NCBI RefSeq assembly: GCF_030530635.1
Contig: NZ_JAUMUL010000059.1
Span: 8,348-22,120 of the forward strand
DNA: 13,773 bases
Direction: 5' to 3'
Source: Actinomyces sp.
GTDB taxonomy: Bacteria; Actinomycetota; Actinomycetes; Actinomycetales; Actinomycetaceae
Shown here piece after piece: positions 6,715 through 13,650 of the stretch; positions within the stretch are counted from its first letter, which is position 1; each line of letters opens with the position of its first letter. Made by a program: the position numbers and the translations under genes. The notes beneath the pieces were generated by a model. It made no database searches. It had not been told where the DNA came from and saw only the letters and a list, made by a program, of their open reading frames with translations.

Positions 6715-8082
6715 TCAGGCCGGCGGGTTCTGGGCGAGCATGCGGTCCAGCCGGTCGATGAGTCCGTCCACGGCCTGCTCCGGCGTGAGGGAGCCGGACA
6801 GCCAGCAGGACTGCATGACCTCCGCCACACGCGCCTGGAAGTCGGAGCCGGAACCGGTGAACCAGGCGGCGGGTTCGAAGACGGCCTGGTCGATGGCGTC
6901 GGCATAGTGGGACTGGGGCACAAGCTCGGCGTAGGCGGAGGATGAGGTGACCTCCACGTTCGCGGGAGTGTGTCCGCCGGCCGCCCAGTCGAGGGAGTTC
7001 TTGAGCATGCCGGCCACAACCTCGTAGGCCGCATCGCGCTTGGCCTCGTCCACAATCGTCTGGTGCGGGAGCACGAATACGTGGGAGTCGCCGAAGGTGG
7101 CGGGCGTACCGAACACATTCGGCATGGGCATGGCGTCCAGGGGCACGCCGGCGTTCAGGAAGGTCTGGTACTCCCAGTTGCCCATGAAGGTGATACCGGT
7201 GCGGCCGGTGGAGAAGGAGGCGATGGCGCCGCCGTAGTCCATGTTCGGATCGGCAATGGTGCCGTCGAGCATGTCCTTGATGAAGGCGGTGACCTTGACG
7301 GCGGCGTCTCGGTCGATCTGCGGTGACTGCCCCGGTATGAGGGTGCATTCGGCGCCGGTCTGGGCGTACAGGCCCCAGAACATGCGGGAGACCTGGGCGC
7401 CGTCGCCGGTGTAGCCGAAGGACATTCCCTGCCCGCCGGTGACCTCGGCCAGGCGGCGGCCGGCGTCGAGGAATCCCTCGGGGGAGTCCAGTCCGGTCAG
7501 GGTGCCGTCGGCGGCGAGCAGCCCGGCCTGGTCGCACAACTCGGTGTTGTAGAAGAGGATGAAGGCGTGGAAGTCCAGCGGGATGGCGTACAGCTGCCCG
7601 TCAACGAAGCACTTGTCCCAGAGCAGTTCGGGGAAGTCCTCCGGGGTGATGCCGTGTTCCGCCAGCCGGCCCAGATCCCAGGTGTCGAGTAGGCCGCCGG
7701 GGGCGTAGCCGGTCACCCGGGCGGCGTGCATGACGGCCAGGTCCGGGGAGCGTCCGCCCACTGAGGACATGGCAAGTTTCGTGTAGTAGGGGCCGCCCCA
7801 GGTGAGCACCACGGGGTCGATCTCAAGCTGCGGATTCTGCTGGCCGACGGTGTCCATCATGGCTTGGAAAACGCCGCCGTCACCGCCGGTGAACAGGTGC
7901 CACAGCTGCACCCGGGTGCGGTCCCCGGCCGAGGCCGAGGGGGCGCACCCACCCAGCGTGCCTGCAAACGTGCCTGTACCGGCCAGTGCGGCGCCCGAAA
8001 GCAGGGCCGCAGTCAGGAAGCGCCGCCTGGACGGCGACGGCCCCCGTGGGGGCGGTGGCAATGTACCAATTGGTTTACTCAA
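6715..8082 (-). CDS. Sugar ABC transporter substrate-binding lipoprotein with Tat signal
   Basis: Starting at TTG 8082 the protein has 455 residues. The N-terminus combines a twin-arginine motif (SRRRFLT, 18-24), a hydrophobic segment and the lipobox LGGC with Cys46, predicting a Tat-exported, membrane-anchored lipoprotein. The mature part fits the family 1 extracellular solute-binding proteins (MalE-like): VQLWHLFTGGDGG near the start, YAIPLDFHAFILFYNTELC, and FSTGRTGITFMGNWEY. It captures the sugar and delivers it to the two downstream permeases. The TTG is chosen because AAGGAGG lies five bases before it and the Tat motif then sits at the expected distance; the open frame upstream to 8283 is low-complexity and overlaps the hairpin region. 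It lies 142 bases downstream of the arabinofuranosidase. The likely ligand is an arabinose-containing oligosaccharide, by context. Confidence 0.93.
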   Translation of the reverse strand: MSKPIGTLPPPPRGPSPSRRRFLTAALLSGAALAGTGTFAGTLGGCAPSASAGDRTRVQLWHLFTGGDGGVFQAMMDTVGQQNPQLEIDPVVLTWGGPYYTKLAMSSVGGRSPDLAVMHAARVTGYAPGGLLDTWDLGRLAEHGITPEDFPELLWDKCFVDGQLYAIPLDFHAFILFYNTELCDQAGLLAADGTLTGLDSPEGFLDAGRRLAEVTGGQGMSFGYTGDGAQVSRMFWGLYAQTGAECTLIPGQSPQIDRDAAVKVTAFIKDMLDGTIADPNMDYGGAIASFSTGRTGITFMGNWEYQTFLNAGVPLDAMPMPNVFGTPATFGDSHVFVLPHQTIVDEAKRDAAYEVVAGMLKNSLDWAAGGHTPANVEVTSSSAYAELVPQSHYADAIDQAVFEPAAWFTGSGSDFQARVAEVMQSCWLSGSLTPEQAVDGLIDRLDRMLAQNPPA

Positions 8083-8087
8083 CGTGA

Positions 8088-8094
8088 CCTCCTT
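8088..8094 (-). promoter_or_regulatory. Shine-Dalgarno fixing the TTG start of the binding-protein gene
   Basis: AAGGAGG on the minus strand is followed by five bases (TCACG) and TTG at 8082-8080. No ATG or GTG is at a suitable distance, so this site decides a non-ATG start. Confidence 0.8.
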
Positions 8095-8125
8095 GTCAGT
8101 CGTGAGTGAGTGGTGCCCGCGGGTG

Positions 8126-8208
8126 GGGCGGTGCGTACGAGCTGTCGAGTCGCGCGCACCGCCCGGGTGCGGCGTCGGCGGCGGGTCGGGCGGTCCCGCC
8201 GCCGACGC
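8126..8208 (-). other. Two successive hairpins between arabinofuranosidase and transporter genes
   Basis: In transcription order (minus strand) the first hairpin has perfect 14-bp arms (8195-8208 and 8172-8185, GCGTCGGCGGCGGG on the plus strand) with a 9-base loop. The second has perfect 10-bp arms (8155-8164 and 8126-8135) with a 19-base loop. Neither is followed by a U-tract, so they are not classic terminators. They more likely act as partial attenuators, processing sites or 3'-end stabilisers that uncouple enzyme and transporter levels. Confidence 0.6.
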
Positions 8209-8224
8209 TTCGGGTTCCTTTCTT

Positions 8225-9730
8225 TCAGGCGAGTTCGACCGCCAGCCAGGAGGCGGGCGGCAGCGTGGTGGTAAGCACACCATCGGCCAGCGCGACCTCG
8301 TGCGGGACGGGACGAACCCGGTCAGGGTCGGCGGCGGTGTTGACGGCGTCGAGGTCGTCCGGGGCGATGATCTGCGCCGTCTTGACGCGGCTCGCGCCCA
8401 GCGCCCCCAGCGCAGCGGTGACGTCGACCGAATCGGTCAGTGAGCGGTTCAGGGCCAGCAGGGAGCCGGCGGAGGTCTCCTCGTCCCAGGTGACCACGGC
8501 GTCGACAGCGTCAACCTCGCCGTAGCGCTCGGTGCCGGTGGCCGGGCTGGCGACGACGGCGTCGTAGGCCCGGCCGCGGGCGATACGGGAGGCGATGGCG
8601 AAGGGGTGGAAGGTGGTCTGCCGCCAGGCGCGTCCGCCCTTCTCGGTCATGATCGGGGCGATCACATTGACCAGCTGCGCCATGGAGGCGGCCTTGACGC
8701 GGTCGGCGTGGCGCAGCAGAGAGATGAGTAGGCCACCGACCACCAGGGCGTCGGCGCCGGTGTAGACGTCCTCAATGCGGGGGGCGGCCTCCGGCCAGTC
8801 GTCGGGGGCGAAGCCGTGCTCGATGGAGTTCCAGGCGCCCAGGCGCCACACGTTCCACTCGTCGACGCTGACCATGATCTTCTTGTTGGAGCGGTGCTTG
8901 GCGCCGACGGCGTCGGCGGTGGCGATCACCCCGTCGATGAAGCGGTCCAGGTCCACGCCGGCGGCGAGGAAGCTGGCCCGGTCCTGGGCGTCGGGATCGA
9001 CGTAGCGGTGGAGGCTGATGTAGTCGACCTCGTCGTAGGCCAGGTCGAGGATGGTGCGCTCCCAGTCGCCGAAGGTGGGCATCTCCCAGGCGGCCGAGCC
9101 GCAGGCCACCAGTTCGAGGTCCTGGTCGACCATGTGCATGGCGCGGGCGGTGGACAGGGCCAGGTAGGCGTAGTCCTCGGCATTCTTGTGGCCGACCTGC
9201 CAGGGTCCGTCCATCTCGTTGCCCAGGCACCACATGCGCACGTTGTAGGGCGCCTGGTGGCCGTTGGTGCGGCGCATATTGGCATATTGGGTGTCGGCCT
9301 GCCCGTTGACGTAGTCCAATAGGTTGACGGCGTCGGTTTCGCCGCGGGTGCCGAGATTGATGGCCAGCATCGGCTCTATGCCGGCCTGGTCGCACCAGGT
9401 CATGAACTGGTCGGTGCCGAAGGTGTTGGGTTCGGTAGTGTGCCAGGCCAGTTCCAGCCGCCGGGGCCGGTCCTGGATGGGGCCGACGCCGTCCTCCCAG
9501 CGGTAGTTGGACACGAAGTTGCCACCGGGGTAGCGCACCGTGGTGACGCCGAGTTCGCGTACCAGTTCCATGACGTCCTGACGCAGGCCGTCGGCGTCGG
9601 CCGTGGGGTGGTCGGGTTCGAAGATGCCGGTGTAGACGCAACGCCCCATGTGCTCCACGAAGGAGCCGTACATGCGGGGCGAGATGCTGCCGATGGGGCG
9701 GTCGGCGTCGACCGAGATGCGGGCTGTCAA
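8225..9730 (-). CDS. abfA: Alpha-L-arabinofuranosidase, GH51, cytosolic
   Basis: Starting at TTG 9730 the protein has 501 residues, the usual length of GH51 arabinofuranosidases, which release terminal alpha-L-arabinofuranosyl units from arabino- and arabinoxylo-oligosaccharides. Landmarks are YGSFVEHMGRCVYTGIF (21-37), VRYPGGNF (65-72), CLGNEMDGPWQ (168-178), where Glu172 is the acid/base, and VSVDEWNVW (287-295), where Glu291 is the nucleophile. The (beta/alpha)8 barrel is followed by a C-terminal beta domain ending PPASWLAVELA. There is no signal peptide, so it acts on imported oligosaccharides. The start is set by AAAGGAGA five bases before the TTG; the frame remains open to 9829 but that extension covers the promoter. 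It is first in an operon with the ABC transporter and divergent from two LacI genes. Confidence 0.95.
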   Translation of the reverse strand: MTARISVDADRPIGSISPRMYGSFVEHMGRCVYTGIFEPDHPTADADGLRQDVMELVRELGVTTVRYPGGNFVSNYRWEDGVGPIQDRPRRLELAWHTTEPNTFGTDQFMTWCDQAGIEPMLAINLGTRGETDAVNLLDYVNGQADTQYANMRRTNGHQAPYNVRMWCLGNEMDGPWQVGHKNAEDYAYLALSTARAMHMVDQDLELVACGSAAWEMPTFGDWERTILDLAYDEVDYISLHRYVDPDAQDRASFLAAGVDLDRFIDGVIATADAVGAKHRSNKKIMVSVDEWNVWRLGAWNSIEHGFAPDDWPEAAPRIEDVYTGADALVVGGLLISLLRHADRVKAASMAQLVNVIAPIMTEKGGRAWRQTTFHPFAIASRIARGRAYDAVVASPATGTERYGEVDAVDAVVTWDEETSAGSLLALNRSLTDSVDVTAALGALGASRVKTAQIIAPDDLDAVNTAADPDRVRPVPHEVALADGVLTTTLPPASWLAVELA

Positions 9731-9735
9731 GGGGC

Positions 9736-9743
9736 TCTCCTTT
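9736..9743 (-). promoter_or_regulatory. Shine-Dalgarno fixing the TTG start of abfA
   Basis: AAAGGAGA is followed by five bases and TTG at 9730-9728. The same AAAGGAGA core precedes araA and the MalF-like permease gene, which supports it as the genuine ribosome site and rejects the longer open frame. Confidence 0.8.
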
Positions 9744-9790
9744 GAGTGATTGGGTCCATCCAGTCGGCGGACGGTGCCGCCGCCTCGTGG

Positions 9791-9828
9791 CGTTGTCACC
9801 ATGGTGAACCGCGACTTCAACGTTGTCA
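9791..9828. promoter_or_regulatory. Candidate LacI-type operator region for abfA operon
   Basis: CGTTGTCA occurs twice in direct orientation at 9791-9798 and 9821-9828, exactly 30 bp apart, close to three helical turns. The second copy is part of TTCAACGTTGTCA (9816-9828), with the CG-centred palindrome CAACGTTG (9818-9825) characteristic of LacI-family operators. Between them lies the perfect 12-bp palindrome TCACCATGGTGA (9796-9807). The divergent LacI genes are the obvious candidates to bind here. Confidence 0.5.
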
Positions 9829-9829
9829 A
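9801..9829 (-). promoter_or_regulatory. Candidate promoter of the arabinoside operon
   Basis: On the minus strand TTGACA (9824-9829), a perfect -35 consensus, is followed by a 17-base spacer and CACCAT (9801-9806), a weak 3-of-6 match to a -10 box. The -35 overlaps the palindrome CAACGTTG and the -10 overlaps the palindrome TCACCATGGTGA, an arrangement expected for repression. The distance to the TTG start is about 65 bases. Confidence 0.5.
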
Positions 9830-9931
9830 TACCTTCTCATCCCGTATCGCTGTCAGAGCCGTAAGGTGCTTCCAGTATTTTCCAGCACGAAAGACAATAG
9901 AACACCCTTCCCATGAAGCTCTCCATCCTTA

Positions 9932-9944
9932 TGACATCGTTGAA
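9932..9944 (+). promoter_or_regulatory. Second operator-like copy near the lacI-type gene start
   Basis: TGACATCGTTGAA matches the minus-strand sequence at 9816-9828 (TGACAACGTTGAA) at 12 of 13 positions, in opposite orientation. It lies 35 bases upstream of the first possible start of the adjacent regulator and overlaps a possible -35 box, consistent with autoregulation. Confidence 0.45.
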
Positions 9945-9968
9945 TGTGCGCCACAACACATCAAGAAT
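9940..9968 (+). promoter_or_regulatory. Weak candidate promoter of the tandem regulator genes
   Basis: TTGAAT (9940-9945) and AAGAAT (9963-9968) are separated by 17 bases. The predicted transcript would start about 9975, only a few bases before the ATG at 9979, so the mRNA could be nearly leaderless. This agrees with the absence of a Shine-Dalgarno before either 9979 or 9991. An alternative is TATGCT (9978-9983) placing the start on the ATG at 9991. Confidence 0.3.
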
Positions 9969-9978
9969 GTAGTTCTGT

Positions 9979-11016
9979 ATGCTGCCGCGCATGGCCGCCA
10001 CACTCCTCGACGTCGCCGCCCTCGCGGGTGTCTCGGCGAAGACCGTCTCGCGGGTGGTCAACGGCGAGCCAGGGGTCTCCGCCGCAACCCGCGAGCGCGT
10101 GCTGAAGGCTGTGGCGCGCACCGGCTACTCCCCCAACACCTCCGCTCGTTCTCTGCGCACCGGCCGTACGAACGCCATCGGCCTGGCGGTGCCGGAGCTG
10201 AATCAACCCTTCTTCGCCGAGATCGCCGACCGCATCGCCGCCGAGGCCCGCCGCCACGAACTGGCAGTTGTGCTCGGGGTAACCGGTGAACGCGGCCAGG
10301 GCGAGGCGGAGTTCCTTGCGGAGCACCCCGACCTGGACGGCACCATCATGTACTGGCAGGGGATGGGGCCCGCGCAGATCGCCGCCGCGGCCGCGCGGCA
10401 CCCGCTGGTTCTACTCGGGGAGCGCAGACACGAGGCCATGGACCGCGTAGCCATGGACAACGAGCGCGGTATCGATCTGGTCGTCTCTCACCTGCAGGCC
10501 CTCGGGCGTAGTCGCATCGCCGCGCTGGGCGTGGCCATACCGGGCCAGTGGACGCATGCGGCGGGCCTGACACGCACCGCGGCGTTGCGCACGGCCATGG
10601 CGAGGCACGGGCTCGAGCTCGGTGAGCGTCGCCTGGTCGCCTCCACCGAGTGGCGTCCCGTCGACGGCGCCGCCGCCGTGCGCGAGCTGCTGGAGCGCGG
10701 CATCGACTTCGACGCCGTGATCGGCTTCAACGACGGACTTGCGCTCGGCGCACTCCATGAACTGGCGGCGGCGGAGCTGCGAGTGCCGCAGGACGTGGCC
10801 GTCACGGGCATCGACAACCTTGAACTGGCTCGCTACTCCTCTCCGTCGCTTACCACCGTCTCGCCGAACCTGAGCACGTATGCCGCGGACGCCGTTTCAC
10901 TGCTGCGCCGACGCATCGCCGTCCCGGATGCTCCCGCCCGCACCATCATTGAGGACGTGTCGCTGCTGGCCCGGGACTCCACCGTCGGAGGTGAGACACC
11001 GTGGCCGCGCAGGTGA
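9979..11016 (+). CDS. LacI-family regulator, first of a tandem pair
   Basis: This 345-residue LacI/GalR-type repressor has its helix-turn-helix at about 10-29 (LLDVAALAGVSAKTVSRVVNG), a hinge helix (NTSARSL, about 53-59) and an effector domain with GFNDGLALGALHEL and VAVTGIDNLELARYSSPSLTT near the C-terminus. The start could be ATG 9979 or ATG 9991 (MAATLLDV); neither has a ribosome site and a near-leaderless transcript is possible. It is divergent from the arabinofuranosidase operon and overlaps the next regulator by 16 nt. The recognition segment SAKTVS is shared with that neighbour, so both may read related operators. It probably represses the arabinoside operon and perhaps araA until an arabinose-derived effector binds. 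The function and ligand are inferred from position. Confidence 0.93.
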   Translation: MLPRMAATLLDVAALAGVSAKTVSRVVNGEPGVSAATRERVLKAVARTGYSPNTSARSLRTGRTNAIGLAVPELNQPFFAEIADRIAAEARRHELAVVLGVTGERGQGEAEFLAEHPDLDGTIMYWQGMGPAQIAAAAARHPLVLLGERRHEAMDRVAMDNERGIDLVVSHLQALGRSRIAALGVAIPGQWTHAAGLTRTAALRTAMARHGLELGERRLVASTEWRPVDGAAAVRELLERGIDFDAVIGFNDGLALGALHELAAAELRVPQDVAVTGIDNLELARYSSPSLTTVSPNLSTYAADAVSLLRRRIAVPDAPARTIIEDVSLLARDSTVGGETPWPRR

Positions 11017-12077
11017 CCATGAGCGATGTCGCTCGACAGGCGGGCGTGTCCGCCAAGACCGTATCCAATGTGCTGCGGGGCGCGGCCGGCGCCTCCCCCG
11101 AAACGCGCCGCCGTGTCCTCAAGGCCGTCCAGATGCTCGGCTACCGGCTCAATCCCAACGCCTCGGCCCTGCGATCCGGACGCCGGGGGAACGTCACTCT
11201 GGCGATCCCCACCCTGCAGCAGCCGCTGTATGCGGCGCTGGCGCAGGCATTCATGCGGGCGGCCGCATATACGTCGGTCGTCCTGGAACTCACGCAGGCA
11301 GATGCACAGCAGGAGCGGGAGATTCTGACCGGCTCATGGACGCGACGATCCGATGCCGCGGTGCTGGTGCCCCAGGCGCTGGACCCGGCGTCATTGCCGG
11401 CAGGTGAGGTGTTCGTGTCCGCATCCACTGCACCCCTGGTAGTCATCGCCGATTCCGGCCCCGTGGGACTGCCGCGAATAAGCTGCCCGCCCGATGCGCA
11501 GGCGACACTTGTCGCCGCCCATCTGCGGTCGCTGGGCCGAATCCGCCCCGCCGTCGTCGGCGTCTCCAGTGCCGCCGACCACTGGACGCGCGCCTGTGTG
11601 CGAGGCCTGCGGGAGTCGGGACTGCGCGTCGACGACGATGCCGTCCTACGGGTCGGCTCTCCTGACGGGATGCTCGGCGGAGTTGAGGCGGTGGCCCGTC
11701 TGGCACACGCGGGGCTCCCCGTGGACGCGGTGGTGTGCCACAACGATGCGCTGGCCGCGGGTGCCGTGAGCGCGCTTCGACGACGCGGCGTACAGGTACC
11801 GCTAGATGTGGCCGTGATCGGCCGCGGGAACACCGACGCCGCCGCCTTTGCCACTCCGACGCTCACCAGCGTGGATCTGGATCTGCCGGCCATCGCCAGG
11901 GGGGCGTTATCGCTGCTCAGCATCGGAGCGGACGCGACTGACGGCGAGGACTCACTCGCACCGGACCTACGGGAGCCGCGACCATTGGAGACCGCCCCGA
12001 CGCTGTCGGTGCGTGATTCCACGGTCGACGGCGTCGGAGCGGGCGTCCGTGCTGCGGGCGAACCCGCCGGCGAGTAG
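11001..12077 (+). CDS. LacI-family regulator, second of a tandem pair, divergent effector domain
   Basis: The 358-residue protein has an intact LacI helix-turn-helix at about 7-27 (MSDVARQAGVSAKTVSNVLRG) and hinge helix (NPNASAL, 51-57). It starts at GTG 11001, with GGAGG nine bases upstream inside the preceding gene, overlapping it by 16 nt, so the two are translationally linked. The effector domain is recognisable (VVCHNDALAAGAVSALR, about 244-260), but the usual GFDD/GIDN segment reads VIGRGNTDAA (272-281), and the region around 60-150 is less canonical than in the first regulator. A hydrophilic Gly/Ala/Glu-rich tail ends the protein. It may respond to a different ligand, act as a constitutive DNA binder, or partner with the first regulator. 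Its stop lies only 7 nt from the stop of convergent araA. Confidence 0.9.
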   Translation: MAAQVTMSDVARQAGVSAKTVSNVLRGAAGASPETRRRVLKAVQMLGYRLNPNASALRSGRRGNVTLAIPTLQQPLYAALAQAFMRAAAYTSVVLELTQADAQQEREILTGSWTRRSDAAVLVPQALDPASLPAGEVFVSASTAPLVVIADSGPVGLPRISCPPDAQATLVAAHLRSLGRIRPAVVGVSSAADHWTRACVRGLRESGLRVDDDAVLRVGSPDGMLGGVEAVARLAHAGLPVDAVVCHNDALAAGAVSALRRRGVQVPLDVAVIGRGNTDAAAFATPTLTSVDLDLPAIARGALSLLSIGADATDGEDSLAPDLREPRPLETAPTLSVRDSTVDGVGAGVRAAGEPAGE

Positions 12078-12084
12078 GGCCGGG

Positions 12085-13599
12085 TCAGCCTTGGGTGAGC
12101 CGGTAGTAGACCTGGTTGCCTCGCAGCTCTTGGACGAAGCCGCGGGTGGTGGTCGACTCATCGATGACGGCGAGTTCCATTCGGGCGATCTCGGCCAGGT
12201 CCTGCCACATCTCCAGGGTGGTGGCGGTGGTCATGACCGTGTGGTGGGCGGCGCCGGCCTGCATCCAGCACTCGGTAGAGGTGTAGAAGTCGGGGGCCGG
12301 CTCCCACACGGCGCGGGCGACGGGCAGCTTGGGCAGCGGCTCATCGGGGCCGACGATGTCGACGACGTTGGCGGTCAGGCGGAAGCGCTCGCGCATGTCG
12401 GACATGGCGACCACGAGTCCGGCGCCGGTGTCGGCGTCGAAGACGAGGCGCACGGGGTCCTCGCGGTTCCCGATGCCCAGCGGGTGGATCTCCAGGCGCG
12501 GCTTTGACTCGGTCAGCGAGGGGCAGATCTCCAGCATGTGGGCGCCAAGAATCTTCTCCTTACCGGGCGTCATCTCGTAGCAGTAGTCCTCCATGAGGGA
12601 GGCGCCGCCGCTCAGGCCGTGCCCCATGACCTTGGCGGCGCGCACGAGCAGGGCGGTCTTCCAGTCGCCCTCCGCGCCGAAGCCGTAGCCGTCGGCCATG
12701 AGCCGCTGGACGGCCAGGCCCGGCAGTTGGCGCAGCCCGCCGAGGTCCTCGAAGTTGGTGGTGAAGGCGGTGGCGCCGCGCTCTTGGAGGAAGCGACGCA
12801 TGCCTGCTTCGATGCGGGCGCCGTAGCGCAGGGAGTCGTGGCGCTCACCGCCGGGCCGCAACTCCTCAACGATGTCGTAGGCGTCCAGGTACTCCTCAAT
12901 GAGGGCGTCGATCTCGGCCTCGGTGACCGCGTCGACGACGGCGACGAGGTCGTTCACGCCCCAGGTGTTCACGCTGGCGCCCAGGCGCAGCTCGGCCTCG
13001 GTCTTGTCACCCTCGGTGACGGCGACGTTACGCATATTGTCGCCGAAGCGGACCAGGCGCGTGGTGTGCAGGGCGTCCCAGCCGGCGGCGGCGCGCGCCC
13101 AGGTGCCGATCTTGGCCTGTGTGGCCGCTTGGGTGGCGTGCCCGACGACGACCTTGCGGGGCTGGCTCAGGCGGGTGAGGATGTAGCCGAACTCGCGGTC
13201 GCCGTGGGCGGCCTGGTTGAGGTTCATATAGTCCATGTCGATGGTGGACCACGGCAGGGACTGCGAGTACTGGGTGTGCAACTGGACCAGGGGCTTGGAC
13301 AGCGCGTCGATGCCACCGATCCACATCTTGGCCGGAGAGAAGGTGTGCATCCAGGCGATCACCCCGATGCAGGCATCCTCGGCGTTGGCGGCGAGCATGG
13401 CGGTGCGGATGGCGTCGCGGTCCTTCAGGACCGGCTTCCAGACGATGCGCACCGGGATGGCGTCCGCGGCGTCGAGCCAGGCTGCTACCTGCTGGGACTG
13501 GTCGGCTACCTGGACGAGGGTCTCCTCGCCGTAAAGGTCCTGGCTGCCGGTCAGGAACCAGATCTCCTTGCCTTCGAACGGGTTGGGCAGAGCGGCCAT
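12085..13599 (-). CDS. araA: L-arabinose isomerase
   Basis: The 504-residue cytosolic enzyme interconverts L-arabinose and L-ribulose, the first step of bacterial arabinose catabolism, and normally uses Mn2+. The length matches the family. Landmarks are IWFLTGSQDLYG (13-24), WMHTFSPAKMWI (83-94), GYGFGAEGDWKTA (304-316, Glu310), LMEDYCYEM (335-343, Glu337), LGAHMLEICP (351-360, His354) and AGAAHHTVM (448-456). The glutamates and histidines correspond to the metal and catalytic residues of the Escherichia coli enzyme. The ATG at 13599 follows AAAGGAGA with a six-base spacer. It lies 119 bases downstream of the probable araD end, separated by GC-rich hairpins, and converges with the LacI pair. 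Regulation by one of these LacI proteins is likely but no strong copy of the abfA-side motif lies upstream. Confidence 0.97.
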   Translation of the reverse strand: MAALPNPFEGKEIWFLTGSQDLYGEETLVQVADQSQQVAAWLDAADAIPVRIVWKPVLKDRDAIRTAMLAANAEDACIGVIAWMHTFSPAKMWIGGIDALSKPLVQLHTQYSQSLPWSTIDMDYMNLNQAAHGDREFGYILTRLSQPRKVVVGHATQAATQAKIGTWARAAAGWDALHTTRLVRFGDNMRNVAVTEGDKTEAELRLGASVNTWGVNDLVAVVDAVTEAEIDALIEEYLDAYDIVEELRPGGERHDSLRYGARIEAGMRRFLQERGATAFTTNFEDLGGLRQLPGLAVQRLMADGYGFGAEGDWKTALLVRAAKVMGHGLSGGASLMEDYCYEMTPGKEKILGAHMLEICPSLTESKPRLEIHPLGIGNREDPVRLVFDADTGAGLVVAMSDMRERFRLTANVVDIVGPDEPLPKLPVARAVWEPAPDFYTSTECWMQAGAAHHTVMTTATTLEMWQDLAEIARMELAVIDESTTTRGFVQELRGNQVYYRLTQG

Positions 13600-13637
13600 G
13601 AATCTTCTCCTTTGAATTGCGTTGATAGACGGTAAAT

Positions 13638-13650
13638 TGAAAAGCGTTCA
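13638..13650. promoter_or_regulatory. Possible operator upstream of araA
   Basis: TGAA-N5-TTCA forms a short interrupted palindrome (TGAAAAGCGTTCA) 39 bases upstream of the araA ATG, with a general resemblance to AGCG-centred LacI/CcpA-type sites. It is weaker than the motif on the abfA side and could be chance. Confidence 0.25.

Noticed and set aside
6698..7537. N-terminal extension of the MalF-like permease
   Set aside because: The extension lies over the binding-protein gene in another frame and is Arg/Pro/His-rich; a ribosome site and ATG at 6697 give the normal permease length.
8172..8208. 14-bp hairpin as an operon-ending terminator
   Set aside because: No U-tract follows on the minus strand and the downstream transporter genes have no evident promoter of their own.
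9731..9829. N-terminal extension of the arabinofuranosidase
   Set aside because: It would cover the promoter and operator motifs, and the Shine-Dalgarno points to TTG 9730, where GH51 similarity begins.
12538..13635. Long plus-strand open frame (365 aa) opposite araA
   Set aside because: It is antisense to the well-supported araA gene and its Gly/Val/Ala/Asp-rich translation is the usual mirror of high-GC coding DNA.
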